DNA of 64,000 nt from Clostridiaceae bacterium (GTDB taxonomy: Bacteria; Bacillota; Clostridia; Lachnospirales; Lachnospiraceae). Below, in pieces: positions 23,314 to 32,501 of this stretch; within the stretch, counting starts at the first letter, position 1, and the number at the start of each line of letters is the position of its first letter. Both the position numbers and the translations under genes were made by a program. Where the stretch lies: positions 124,001 to 188,000 of the forward strand of contig QXWR01000001.1 of NCBI GenBank assembly GCA_009911065.1. The letters are read 5' to 3'. The notes below the pieces were generated by a model. It did not search any database. It saw only the letters and a list, made by a program, of their open reading frames with translations, and had not been told where the DNA came from.

Positions 23314-25314
23314 TTGAGAACAACAAAAAGAAATAAGCCCGTCCGACTATGGACGAAAAAGAAGGCGGCGTTATATGTCCGCGTGTCTACACGTTACCAG
23401 GTAGACAAAGACAGTCTTCCATTCCAGCGGAAGAAGCTAAAAGAATATTGTAAACTTATGGGAATAGACGCCTTCCAGATATTCGAGGACGACGGCTATT
23501 CGGCGAAGAATACCGATCGGCCGCATTTTCAAGATATGATGAACCGCGTCCGGGCCGGCGAATTTTCACATATCATCGTTTGGAAGGTTGACAGAATTTC
23601 AAGGAACCTTCTGGATTTCGCGGCCATGTATGAGGAATTAAAGGATCACCGCGTCACTTTTATTTCTATGAATGAACAATTCGACACTTCAACCGCCATC
23701 GGCGAAGCTATGTTGAAAATCATTCTGATTTTCGCAGAACTTGAAAGAAACATGACGTCGGAACGTGTCACTGGGATCATGCTTGACCGGGCGGAAAATG
23801 GATTGTGGAACGGCGCCCGTATGCCGATCGGCTTCCGCTGGAATGATGAAACGAAATATCCTGAACCGGATCCAGAAGAAGTAAAGATTGTTCAATTTAT
23901 TTTCGATGAATACGAAAAGACGCGTTCGGCCTTGCAAGTGACGCGGTACTTGAATAACAATCACGTAAAATCGAAGCGCGGCGGAATGTGGTCTTCAAAA
24001 TTAGTCCATGACATAATCAGGAACCCTTTCTATATAGGGACATACCGCTATAATCTCCGGGAATCCGGCCGCGGCGCCTTAAAACCTGAAAACGAATGGA
24101 TCATCAGGGAAAACAATCACCCGGCAATCATTGACAAGGAACAATTCGACCGGTGCAATAGAATCATGGACGAAAACGCCGCAACGCGTGACGTTTCAGA
24201 AATACGAAAAACAAGTCATATTCATGTATTTTCTGGAAAGTTAGTTTGTGCCTTGTGCGGTTCTCACATGATAGCGTCAAAAGATCGCGTCCGGGAAAAC
24301 GGCTTCCGGCCGTCATATTATAATTGTAGTCGCCGCGCAAAAATGCTTGATTGTGAAAATAAAAAAGTTATAAGTGATCTTTATATCGGCCCCTTTATTT
24401 TTAACTATGTCGCTAATCTGGCGCGTGTTCAGAAGGAATTTAAAAATAAAAAGATTGATTCCCTTGAAAAGCTGGAAGCGGCCCTTCTGAAAGGCGATGA
24501 ATACAACGGCGCCAGATTGACGGAAGCAAGCCTTAAAGCGACCTTTTCGGCCCTGGCATATAGCGGACTAGGGAAGGGCGCCTATTTGCCCGATTTAGGG
24601 CTTTCAGAAGGCGAGGACGATATTTCTATCACTGAACGCCGTTCTATCCTGGATAAAGAACGCGAGAAGTGCCAGAACGCCATTTCAAGGCTTACCGAAC
24701 TGTATCTTTATGATCCCGAAGCCTTGACAAAAGAAGAATTTTCAAAAAAGAAAAAGGAACTTACAAAGAAGATCCGCGATATTGAAGGCCAGATTTCAGA
24801 AATAACGGAATCCGGCGGCGGCTCCGACCTGGCGGATCTGTCCTTCATCAAGAAAGCGTCCGCCTTCCTTGTGGCCCAGCGAATAGTTTCAAAAAAACAC
24901 ATTGATTATATTCAAATGTGCCTTGACCTGGATAATGAAATATTAAAAGATTTTATCGATCAGGTTGTCGATCAGATCGTCGCCCTGGACGGCCGCGTCC
25001 AGAAGATCCGGTTCGTGAACGGGCTTGAACATGAATTTGTGTATTCGGTTCCGGCGGAACTTCCGAAGTGCCGCGCGTGTGGTTGTACCATCGGAAAAAC
25101 GGTAAGCTGTCGGATCCGAACAATCAGCTATAAAGGAAAAAGCTATCGCCGTGTGAAAGTCGGTGATCCTGGGGATCCATACGAAGGGAAGAAAGTCGCG
25201 GCGTGTGCGGCGTGCGGCGTCAGTTTCGGCCGCTTTCATCATGCCGATTGTGAAAAAGAAGTGTGTCCGATATGCGGCGGCCAGCTTGCCACGTGTGAAC
25301 ATCGGAAGAAATAA
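23314..25314 (+). CDS. large serine recombinase (prophage integrase)
   Basis: Integrates and excises the prophage by serine-mediated strand exchange. The 666-residue protein has the resolvase domain (LYVRVSTRYQVDKDSL, catalytic Ser about residue 25; FEDDGYSAKNTDRP; VWKVDRISRNLLD) and the long E helix (FAELERNMTSERV). The recombinase domain follows (PIGFRWN, SKLVHDIIRNPFYIG), then a zinc ribbon (LVCALCGSHM ... YNCSR ... DCENKK) and a coiled coil. From about residue 585 there is an unusual extra cysteine-rich tail (CRACGC, CAACGVSF, CPICGG). The TTG start at 23314 has AAAGGGG six bases upstream. It lies near the right prophage end, as expected for the integrase. Confidence 0.93.
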   Translation: MRTTKRNKPVRLWTKKKAALYVRVSTRYQVDKDSLPFQRKKLKEYCKLMGIDAFQIFEDDGYSAKNTDRPHFQDMMNRVRAGEFSHIIVWKVDRISRNLLDFAAMYEELKDHRVTFISMNEQFDTSTAIGEAMLKIILIFAELERNMTSERVTGIMLDRAENGLWNGARMPIGFRWNDETKYPEPDPEEVKIVQFIFDEYEKTRSALQVTRYLNNNHVKSKRGGMWSSKLVHDIIRNPFYIGTYRYNLRESGRGALKPENEWIIRENNHPAIIDKEQFDRCNRIMDENAATRDVSEIRKTSHIHVFSGKLVCALCGSHMIASKDRVRENGFRPSYYNCSRRAKMLDCENKKVISDLYIGPFIFNYVANLARVQKEFKNKKIDSLEKLEAALLKGDEYNGARLTEASLKATFSALAYSGLGKGAYLPDLGLSEGEDDISITERRSILDKEREKCQNAISRLTELYLYDPEALTKEEFSKKKKELTKKIRDIEGQISEITESGGGSDLADLSFIKKASAFLVAQRIVSKKHIDYIQMCLDLDNEILKDFIDQVVDQIVALDGRVQKIRFVNGLEHEFVYSVPAELPKCRACGCTIGKTVSCRIRTISYKGKSYRRVKVGDPGDPYEGKKVAACAACGVSFGRFHHADCEKEVCPICGGQLATCEHRKK

Positions 25315-25317
25315 CCA

Positions 25318-25343
25318 GGGCGGCCAGCCGGCCGCCCGTTTTT
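25318..25343 (+). terminator. terminator after the integrase gene
   Basis: GGGCGGCC pairs with GGCCGCCC across a four-base loop, then GTTTTT. It acts on the plus strand only; the stop of the oppositely oriented next gene touches it. Confidence 0.85.
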
Positions 25344-26478
25344 AGTCTTCAAGATACTTTTCGATTCCTGGAAGTGTCGGTTCATTAAATTTGATTATAT
25401 GAGTAAACGCGGCGTCAATCTGCTTCTTTGTCGGCCGCCGATCTCCCCTGAAATCGAAGAAGACGGAACCGCGCGGATCTGGATTCCTGATAATCGCCCA
25501 GTTTTCAGAATAAAGTATGTCAAGCGCCTTGTCGAAATCGCCGGGATATATGTCGGGATTTTGGCCTTCTCTTTTTGCGATAATGTGGAACGCCTTCGCG
25601 TGATGACCGGCAAACTTGCAACTGTAATAATTCCCGGAAGGATCAATCAAGCCGTATTCGGAAAGAAAATCATCGGGATCCGTCCTTTTGTTCAATTCGT
25701 CTTCGGGCAACTCTTTTTCTTCCGGCTTCGGAATCTGGCGGCGCTTTTCTTCCTGGGCCGCGTCAAATTTTTTATTTCGGTGAATGATTTCCAGGGCGGC
25801 GGCCTGATTCACTCCCTTTCTATCGACAAGCGCTTGAAGGAAGTCCCGAAGCAATAACATCAATTTGTCAGTGTCCTTTACCGGGCCGCCGATCAGTTCA
25901 AAAACCAGGCGCGGCCGTTCAATTAAATAAAGTCCCTGATCCAGATACGGGCGATCTTCCGCGCTCCAAAAGCCAGGAAGAAGGCGCCGGCCATAAAAAT
26001 AACTATCCGAAGAATAGGCCCACAATCTCAAATCTTCATACGGTGTTAAATATTTCCCGTATATCTCCCGTATCTCTTTTCTGTCGTCATAGTTCAAATC
26101 GTCGCTAATCGGTTCATAATCTGCCGGATCCTGATCGCATGAATACGGATCCAAGTATGCCAGCGGCCGGCGCTGAATGTCTTCTTCGATTTTGCGAATG
26201 ATTTCATTCTTCCGGTATTCTTCTATTTTATCAGTCAGCGGCCGGATTCTGGCGCCATCGTCCACAAGCGACAAGCTATTCACGCCGACAAGTTTCTTTC
26301 GCCCTTCCAGGATTTCGACGACAATCTTCTTCTTTTCTTCCAGGGTAATTTGATCCGTCACAAGGCACGAAAGAAGAAGTTCTTCACACTTTGAATATTC
26401 GCGGCCTTCGTCCCAAAACCAGACGCGGGCCAGGTCACAAACAAATTCACCTTCGATCTGAAAATTTACGCTCCCCAT
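25342..26478 (-). CDS. hypothetical phage protein
   Basis: A 378-residue protein (MGSVNFQIEGEFVCDLARVWFWDEGREYSK...). It is charged and mostly helical, with two regions of interest: PDDFLSEYGLIDPSGNYYSCKFAGHHAKAFHII and SVFFDFRGDRRPTKKQIDAAFTHIIKF. No family recognised. ATG 26478 is preferred to 26502 because CGGGGTGG lies just upstream. It is translated with the small zinc-ribbon gene and converges on the integrase. Confidence 0.65.
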   Translation of the reverse strand: MGSVNFQIEGEFVCDLARVWFWDEGREYSKCEELLLSCLVTDQITLEEKKKIVVEILEGRKKLVGVNSLSLVDDGARIRPLTDKIEEYRKNEIIRKIEEDIQRRPLAYLDPYSCDQDPADYEPISDDLNYDDRKEIREIYGKYLTPYEDLRLWAYSSDSYFYGRRLLPGFWSAEDRPYLDQGLYLIERPRLVFELIGGPVKDTDKLMLLLRDFLQALVDRKGVNQAAALEIIHRNKKFDAAQEEKRRQIPKPEEKELPEDELNKRTDPDDFLSEYGLIDPSGNYYSCKFAGHHAKAFHIIAKREGQNPDIYPGDFDKALDILYSENWAIIRNPDPRGSVFFDFRGDRRPTKKQIDAAFTHIIKFNEPTLPGIEKYLED

Positions 26479-26708
26479 TGTGCCACCCCGTTTCCTGAAC
26501 ATGAAAAATCATTCAACATTCCAGCCAGCTTTTCAAGACAATTCTGGCAAAGAAAATTTGTTGACGATCCAATGTGGATACAATACAAGGTTCCTACACG
26601 AAGATCCACGTCTTCTACAACTGATTTTCTGTTTGCTACTTCGTGGCAAGCGCTACATTCCGAATACGGATATTTGCGCCCCATAACATCAATTTTTAAC
26701 CCTTCCAT
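26466..26708 (-). CDS. small zinc-ribbon protein at the right prophage end
   Basis: An 80-residue protein (MEGLKIDVMGRKYPYSEC...) with cysteine pairs CSAC and CQNC about 38 residues apart. ATG 26708 has AAAGGA eight bases upstream. It is the last phage gene before the junction with the chromosome and overlaps the start of the 378-residue gene. Confidence 0.6.
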   Translation of the reverse strand: MEGLKIDVMGRKYPYSECSACHEVANRKSVVEDVDLRVGTLYCIHIGSSTNFLCQNCLEKLAGMLNDFSCSGNGVAQWGA

Positions 26709-26775
26709 AGAACTTTTCCTTTCCGGGAAAAGCCTTGTATTTATCAATAGATTTCAACTTCTTTTTTACTCACAC
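26709..26775. other. prophage-chromosome junction (attR region)
   Basis: Between the last phage gene and the first codon of recognisable host dehydrogenase sequence the DNA must switch from phage to host. Serine recombinases use a very short core, so the exact crossover cannot be read without the other end of the prophage or an empty site. Confidence 0.65.
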
Positions 26776-26913
26776 TTTCGGACATCCATTCCGGCACAGG
26801 AGGGCGGCAAGGTCTTTTATCCGGGAGAAATTGAGATTGGGACCCGGAAAGACAACCAGGAGAACGGCATTCCAGTGATTGAAGAAAAGTGGAATGCAAT
26901 TTTGGCTATGTAA
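26776..26913 (+). pseudogene. 3' remnant of an Ldh-family (malate/lactate-type) dehydrogenase
   Basis: About 45 codons plus a stop remain: FRTSIPAQEGGKVFYPGEIE... ending NAILAM. The IPAQEGGKVFYPGE block is the conserved C-terminal end of the NAD(P)-dependent malate/L-lactate/ureidoglycolate-type (Ldh) oxidoreductases. The frame has no start or ribosome site and continues upstream into phage sequence that does not belong to it. The gene directly precedes dctPQM in the same orientation, so it was probably an operon partner, cut by prophage insertion. The 5' part should lie left of the prophage. Confidence 0.82.
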
Positions 26914-27007
26914 TGTTTTGCGGCAAAACAGTTACACGCGAACTTTACGATACCGTGAAGGGGAATAACGGTTCGTAAAAATATAAGAAAAAGAAGGGAA
27001 AATTATT

Positions 27008-28123
27008 ATGAAGAAGAAATTATCACTGTTATTGGCAGGTGCATTGACAGCAGTATCTCTGGCCGGATGCGGCCCGACTCCTCCGGCAGCAGCACCGGCA
27101 GGCAGCGCAGCGCCAGCAGGCGGAGATGCAGCGGCTCCAGCAGCACCGGCGGGCGGAGATACGGCAGCTCCGGCAGCCAACGCAGAGTTAAACCTGATCA
27201 TTGCTTCCAATCAGACGTCTCTGGACAATCCGTATTCTTATGGCATGGATAAGTTTAAAGAGGTGGTAGAAGATGTTTCCGGCGGGAAGATTTCCGTAAC
27301 CGTACATAAAGGAACTCTTGGTGAGAACGAGAATGAATTGATTGAGAAGCTTGAGATGGGAGCAGCTTCCATGGTAGTGGCTTCTCCGGGATTTATGACT
27401 TCCATCGGTGTTCCGGAAGTAGATATTTTCTCTCTCAACTATCTGTTTGACAGCTTTGATCACTGGGAGAGCTGTCTGGACGGTGAGTTTGGTGACAAGA
27501 TGAAACAGACTGTTATTGACAAAACCAATAACCGTTTCCGTATTATGGCTTACTGGTCTTCTTCTGTCCGCGACTATTACGGAAAGAAGGATATTACAAA
27601 ACCAGATGATTTAAAAGGTATGACCATTCGTACACAGTCTTCTCAGGTACAGCAGGATTTCTGGAAAGCCTGCGGCGCGATTCCTACTTCTGTAGCATGG
27701 GGCGAACTGTATCAGGCACTGCAGCAGGGTGTTGTGGATTCTGCAGAGAACGACTATACCAGCTTTATGCTGAAAGAGCACCACAAGACCGATAACGGCA
27801 AACATATTGCAGAGACTCACCATGATTATACCACTCGTCTGCTGCTGATGAGCGGCCAGTTCTATGACAGTCTGACTGACGAGCAGAAGGGATGGATTGA
27901 TCAAGGCGTTGAGGCTTGTACAGCAGAAGAGCGCGAGGTTGTTTATCGGATGTTTAAAGAGTCCAAGGAGAAGGTTATTGCTGACGGCGCAGTAGTGACG
28001 AATTTTGAAGATCTGGACATTGATGCATTTAAGGCTCTGGCATTGCCGATTCAGGATAAGTTTGCAGCAGACAACAACATGACTGCTGAGCTGGAGATGA
28101 TTCGTGCAGCAGCAGGTCAGTAA
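27008..28123 (+). CDS. dctP: TRAP transporter substrate-binding protein
   Basis: Lipid-anchored extracellular receptor that captures a carboxylate-type substrate for DctQM. The 371-residue protein has a lipoprotein signal (LSLLLAGALTAVSLAGC, Cys about residue 21), then an Ala/Pro/Gly-rich spacer, and then the DctP fold (SYGMDKFKEVVEDVSGGKISV, MRIRTQSS-like GMTIRTQSSQVQQDFW, GVVDSAENDY). The conserved Arg of the substrate site is in TIRTQS. The ribosome site is AGAAGGG. The first gene of the operon here; the neighbouring dehydrogenase hints at a hydroxy-acid or sugar-acid substrate. Confidence 0.93.
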   Translation: MKKKLSLLLAGALTAVSLAGCGPTPPAAAPAGSAAPAGGDAAAPAAPAGGDTAAPAANAELNLIIASNQTSLDNPYSYGMDKFKEVVEDVSGGKISVTVHKGTLGENENELIEKLEMGAASMVVASPGFMTSIGVPEVDIFSLNYLFDSFDHWESCLDGEFGDKMKQTVIDKTNNRFRIMAYWSSSVRDYYGKKDITKPDDLKGMTIRTQSSQVQQDFWKACGAIPTSVAWGELYQALQQGVVDSAENDYTSFMLKEHHKTDNGKHIAETHHDYTTRLLLMSGQFYDSLTDEQKGWIDQGVEACTAEEREVVYRMFKESKEKVIADGAVVTNFEDLDIDAFKALALPIQDKFAADNNMTAELEMIRAAAGQ

Positions 28124-28166
28124 GGGTAATTAGGAGAAGTTTGCTTTTGGTTTTTAGACAGAGACA

Positions 28167-28201
28167 GCAGTCACCTGGGAGACTGGGTGGCTGCCTTTCC
28201 G
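28167..28201 (+). terminator. attenuating hairpin between dctP and dctQ
   Basis: GCAGTCACC (28167-28175) pairs with GGTGGCTGC (28186-28194), followed by a weak CTTTCCGTTT tail. Such a partial terminator would let the binding protein be made in excess over the membrane subunits. Confidence 0.55.
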
Positions 28202-28260
28202 TTTAAAGGTGTATAAAGATGGCGTTAAGATTCCAATCTTGACAAATAAGGAGAATAACT

Positions 28261-28746
28261 ATGAAAAAAGCGATTGAGATGATGCAGAAAATCCAGATTG
28301 CCATTGGTGGGTTTTTTCTGTGTGTATTCCTCCTTACAGTTGTATTCCAGATGTTGTCCCGGTATATCGGGATAGCAGCTACCTGGACGGAGGATGTGTC
28401 CATGTATTCCTTTATATGGGCCGTGTTCATGGGCGCTGGCGCTATGGTTTATGAGAAGCGTCACTTTGCATTTACTTCCATCAGCGATATGCTGAAAGAC
28501 GGACCAGCCAAGAAGATTTTATCCATTGTTATTTCTTTGATTATGTTGTATTTTGCCATTTTGATGGCTTATTATGGATTTCAGGTTACAAAGCAGTTCT
28601 GGAACTATACCTGGGTGAACATTCCTTCTTTTAAGAGAGGACCTACCTGGCTGTGCCTTCCCCTTTGCGGCATTACTTCTGCAATTTATTTGGTATTTCA
28701 GATTATTGATGATATTGGGAACCTGAAGAAAGGAGGAAATGAGTAA
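28261..28746 (+). CDS. dctQ: TRAP transporter small membrane subunit
   Basis: A 161-residue, four-helix membrane protein (IGGFFLCVFLLTVVFQMLSRYIG; WAVFMGAGAMVYEKRHFAFTSI; ILSIVISLIMLYFAILMAYYG). The WTEDVSMYSFIWAVFMGAG motif is characteristic of DctQ. It couples DctP to DctM. Its stop overlaps the dctM start (TAATG). Confidence 0.92.
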   Translation: MKKAIEMMQKIQIAIGGFFLCVFLLTVVFQMLSRYIGIAATWTEDVSMYSFIWAVFMGAGAMVYEKRHFAFTSISDMLKDGPAKKILSIVISLIMLYFAILMAYYGFQVTKQFWNYTWVNIPSFKRGPTWLCLPLCGITSAIYLVFQIIDDIGNLKKGGNE

Positions 28747-30032
28747 TGGGTGCAATTCTGGTTATAATGTTTGTGATTTTTGTGGCCCTTGGCGTACCGA
28801 TTTCCTTTGCCCTTGGAGTGGTGTCCTTTACTGGTATTCACTCCTTGGCTCAGATTCCGGATACCGTAGTATTTTCCAAGATGTTTAACGGTCTGAACAG
28901 TTTTACCCTTTTGGCAGTGCCGCTGTTCATTCTGGCAGCGAACCTGATGAATGAAGGTGAGATTACAGAGAAACTGATCGATTGCTGTAATGCTCTGGTG
29001 GGCCATTTCCGCGGCGGTCTGGCTTATTCCAATGTGTTGGTTTCCATGATTTTTGCTGGTATCTCTGGTTCTTCCCAGGCAGATACCGCTGGCGTAGGTA
29101 AGATTTTCATTCCGGCTATGGAAAAACAAGGATATGACAAGGGAACGTCTGTAGGGGTTACGGCGGCGTCTTCTACTTTGGGTTCCATTATTCCGCCCAG
29201 TATTACCATGGTGGTATATGCTGGTATTGCCAATGTCAGTACAGGCGCATTGTTTATGTCTGGATTGATTCCAGGTATTTTGCTGGGTCTTGCTATGATG
29301 GCAGTGGTAAAGCTGTATTCCAATAAGAAGAATTTCCCTAAATGTGAGAGAGTTGCAGCAAAAGACGCTATGCGTCTGGTGTGGCAGTCTATGCCAGCTC
29401 TGCTGACTCCCATTATTCTGATTGGCGGTATTGTCTCTGGTTTCTTTACGCCAACAGAGTCAGCGGCATTTGCCAGCATGTATGCTTTGCTTGTAGGCTT
29501 GTTCTTCTATCGGACCATTAAGGTGAAAAACCTGCCTCGTATTTTGATTGAGACCATGAAGATGTCTTCTCTGTCTCTGTTTGCTCTGGCAACTGCCAAT
29601 GCCCTGGGTGAGCTGCTTAGTTATTATCAGTTGAATGTGATTGTACAGCAGTTCTTCAGCAACATGGCAGGCGGCTGGCTGGTATTCTTGCTGGTTGTGG
29701 TGGCCTTCTTTATGTTTGTTGGTACGTTTATGGATGCAGTTCCAGCTATGATTCTATTTGTGCCGATCATTTTGCCTTCCGCTACTGCATTGGGAATCAG
29801 CCCCATTATTTTGGGCTTGATTATTGTAGTGACTCTGGCTCTTGGTCTGGTGACTCCGCCTTATGGATTGTGTCTGCTGATTGCTTCCTCTATCAGTGGA
29901 ATTACCATTGAAGATGCATTTAAGGGAACGCTTCCTTATTTCCTGTCTTCTATCGTTGTGTTAATGCTGTTGGTGCTGTTCCCCATGGCATGGCTTGCTA
30001 TTCCGGCTATGTTGTTCCCAGGGTTGTTCTGA
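28746..30032 (+). CDS. dctM: TRAP transporter large permease subunit
   Basis: A 428-residue polytopic membrane protein that moves the substrate using a sodium gradient. Family motifs are seen: VPISFALGVVSF near the N-terminus, AVPLFILAANLMNEGEITEKLID, FAGISGSSQADTAGVGKI, GVTAASSTLGSIIPPSITMV and LVTPPYGLCLLIASSISG. The length is standard. It ends about 110 bases before a good terminator. Confidence 0.94.
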   Translation: MGAILVIMFVIFVALGVPISFALGVVSFTGIHSLAQIPDTVVFSKMFNGLNSFTLLAVPLFILAANLMNEGEITEKLIDCCNALVGHFRGGLAYSNVLVSMIFAGISGSSQADTAGVGKIFIPAMEKQGYDKGTSVGVTAASSTLGSIIPPSITMVVYAGIANVSTGALFMSGLIPGILLGLAMMAVVKLYSNKKNFPKCERVAAKDAMRLVWQSMPALLTPIILIGGIVSGFFTPTESAAFASMYALLVGLFFYRTIKVKNLPRILIETMKMSSLSLFALATANALGELLSYYQLNVIVQQFFSNMAGGWLVFLLVVVAFFMFVGTFMDAVPAMILFVPIILPSATALGISPIILGLIIVVTLALGLVTPPYGLCLLIASSISGITIEDAFKGTLPYFLSSIVVLMLLVLFPMAWLAIPAMLFPGLF

Positions 30033-30140
30033 TTGTTGAAACCAATAATTGATCGTTCGGTTTGTCTGGATGGTTACACAAAAAGCAGTTTGTCTGTTTA
30101 GGCAAGCCCATATGGAAGTATATGAAATTTTGGGTAAAAT

Positions 30141-30170
30141 CGGCGTGGCGTAAGTCACGCCGGTTTCTTT
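30141..30170 (+). terminator. terminator of the dctPQM operon
   Basis: CGGCGTG pairs with CACGCCG across an eight-base loop, then GTTTCTTT. The remaining ~260 bases to the next terminator show no gene. Confidence 0.75.
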
Positions 30171-30429
30171 ATGCCGCTTCGCTGTCTGGTTCTGGTTTGT
30201 GAAGCAGAATGTAAATTTCCCCAACATAGGTAAAATAGACTTTAATTGTGACATGTTTCCGTCCGTCTATTTTCTCTAGGCTAGGTAGAGGTCTAATACG
30301 GCAGGTGGCTGAATCGTGGTAAAGCGCTGAAATTTTTGTCAAAAATAAAAAAGCCCCTTTCTTAGATTTCGGTGAAAAATCAAAAAAGGTTATCTATATT
30401 GATGATCGGAATCACAAGGGAAAATAAAT

Positions 30430-30465
30430 AAACCTACCTTGTACTTGGCTGGTCGAGGTAGGTTT
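30430..30465 (-). terminator. terminator of the flippase gene
   Basis: On the minus strand AAACCTACCT and AGGTAGGTTT form a ten-base stem, followed by TATTTATTTT. It lies 108 bases beyond the end of the flippase gene. Between it and the gene end (30466-30572) nothing else is seen. Confidence 0.65.
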
Positions 30466-30572
30466 ACTATTAAGCTGTTTGACATCCAAATTTTTTCTTG
30501 AAAAATTTCTTCTCCTGCATTTTTCAATACAAAAATTCCTTTGATATTACAATTTAATACCTTTGGAATTTG

Positions 30573-32231
30573 TTATGGGAGCAGACGCAGTCGCTCACAC
30601 AGGGACAAAAGTCTCATGCCAAATGGCATCTCTGGAAGTTCCTCTTCTGTGACTGCTCCAAACAGAATAATCAGCAGGCCATAGATTACCATGGCAAGAG
30701 GGACGCTGATAGCTACGCCAAGGGCATTTATCTGTGTCACGGAATAAATAATGTTGTAGGAGCCAAAGGCAGCAGCTCCCATAAAGGCGGCTGACAGCAG
30801 GGGCAGCAGGAATGTGGTTTTGATTTCCTGACGATACCTTAATGCTCTGCCAATGGAAATCCAGTTAAGAATACAAACAACCAGAGCAAACGTTACGTTT
30901 CCGATAACCAGTCCGTATACGCCCCAATCCAAATGCTCCAACATAACATAGACCAGCGCGGTGTGGAGGATAAGGGATATGGCGGAGTGGGTGACAGACT
31001 GACTCATCCGGTCAATACCCTGAAGCACAGCGTTTGTAACTGTGGACAGGGAGAAGAAAACAACGGCAAAGGAGCCAATACGCATCAGGTTTGCGGACAG
31101 CTGGGAACTATCATGGAAGATCAGTTGCATCACAGGACCAGCCAAAACACCCATGCCCACAGCGCAGGGAATGGCAATCAACATATTGAATTTAATTGTC
31201 ATATAAATTTTATGGCGAACTTCCTGCCGGTTATGGCGCGTTCGGGACTGGACGATACTGGGAATCATGGAGGCGCCCAGGGAGGAGGCAATGGCCACCG
31301 GCACATTGGTAAGCAACCGGTATTCACCGCCATAAATGCCAAGAAGAGCAGCCCGTTGGGATTCAACCAACCCTTTTTTGTCCATGATTTGGCCGAACAT
31401 GGAGTTGTCAACCGAACCACTGAGTTGGTAGACAAACTGGCTTAAAATAATAGGGGTGAGTGTGAAAAGTAACGTTACATACACCTGTGCCCAAGTCTCT
31501 TTGGGAAGCTGCTGCTTCCGGCGAACCATTTTGGGATTGGCTTTTCGATAGAGTAACATGAGAAAAGCCAAATACATTAAGGCTGCAATGGCCCCGCATA
31601 ATGTACCCAGGGTTCCTCCTGCCGCACCGTAAGATTTTACATTAGGGCGGGTGGCAAACCAGATCATAAAACCATAAGAGGCGCCGATGCTGACAGCTGC
31701 ATGGACAATTTGTTCAATGATCTGAGACACAGAGGTGGGAATCATATTGCCTTGTCCCTGAAAATAGCCACGAATTACGCCCATAATTGAAAAAACAAAG
31801 ATGGTAGGGGCCATGACCTTTAAGGGTAAGGCGCTGCTGGGACTTTTAAATATTACAGTGGTAATATAGTCTGCGCCAAAGAGAAGAATCAGTGTCATCA
31901 ACCCTCCGGCAGCGGCGCTGAACATCATGCCGCTGGCATATACCCTCTGGATGTCCTGATACCGCTTGCGGACGCGTCTTGCGGCAATTAGTTTGGACAT
32001 GGCAAGGGGAAGGCTGTAGGAGGAGAGGATCAGCCCAATATTATAGATTTCGTATGCTGTGTTATAGTAGCCCATGCCTTCTTGTCCCAAAATCCGAATC
32101 ATGGGAACCTTGTAGAGAAGGCCAATGAAACGGACCAGTATGCCGGCAATCGCCAGAATACTGCCCTGGACCAACAGGTCGCCGGCATTGGATTTTTTTG
32201 GTTCGCCGGGGGAGGCGGGGGTATTTGCCAT
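30573..32231 (-). CDS. SpoVB/MurJ-like polysaccharide flippase (MATE/MOP superfamily)
   Basis: A 552-residue, about 14-helix membrane protein of the Wzx/SpoVB branch, which flips lipid-linked polysaccharide or peptidoglycan precursors. It starts with the family block VQGSILAIAGILVRFIGLLYKVPMIRILGQEGMGYYNTAYEIYNIGLILSSYSLPLAMSKL-like sequence. Later family features include GASMIPSIVQSRTRHNR and VTNAVLQGIDRM. Start ATG 32231 (MANTPASP) has AAGGAG about 11 bases upstream; the frame to 32333 has no ribosome site. Monocistronic. Confidence 0.87.
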   Translation of the reverse strand: MANTPASPGEPKKSNAGDLLVQGSILAIAGILVRFIGLLYKVPMIRILGQEGMGYYNTAYEIYNIGLILSSYSLPLAMSKLIAARRVRKRYQDIQRVYASGMMFSAAAGGLMTLILLFGADYITTVIFKSPSSALPLKVMAPTIFVFSIMGVIRGYFQGQGNMIPTSVSQIIEQIVHAAVSIGASYGFMIWFATRPNVKSYGAAGGTLGTLCGAIAALMYLAFLMLLYRKANPKMVRRKQQLPKETWAQVYVTLLFTLTPIILSQFVYQLSGSVDNSMFGQIMDKKGLVESQRAALLGIYGGEYRLLTNVPVAIASSLGASMIPSIVQSRTRHNRQEVRHKIYMTIKFNMLIAIPCAVGMGVLAGPVMQLIFHDSSQLSANLMRIGSFAVVFFSLSTVTNAVLQGIDRMSQSVTHSAISLILHTALVYVMLEHLDWGVYGLVIGNVTFALVVCILNWISIGRALRYRQEIKTTFLLPLLSAAFMGAAAFGSYNIIYSVTQINALGVAISVPLAMVIYGLLIILFGAVTEEELPEMPFGMRLLSLCERLRLLP

Positions 32232-32501
32232 AATGGGGGGTCTCCTTCTTGCTGTGTTTTGTCCATGGTTTAACAACATAAATTGTCGTTGCATTATTTC
32301 TAATAGTATAGCGCAGGAAGAAGAAGTTGGCAAGGCTTAGGAGGCCGCAGAAAGTGTAAAGTGTGCTGTGGATGGTTATTTAAAACAGGTTATACTAGAA
32401 TTTTAAGGTATACTTTGGTAGATGAACAAAGGGAAATGTGGTAAAATAATGAAAGAATAAGTAGTATTACATGAATTTTTGTGAAAGGTGAGAAAAGAGT
32501 T

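Noticed and set aside
30933..31445. 170-residue plus-strand frame
   Set aside because: Antisense to the flippase gene; low-complexity His/Gln/Gly composition typical of a shadow frame.
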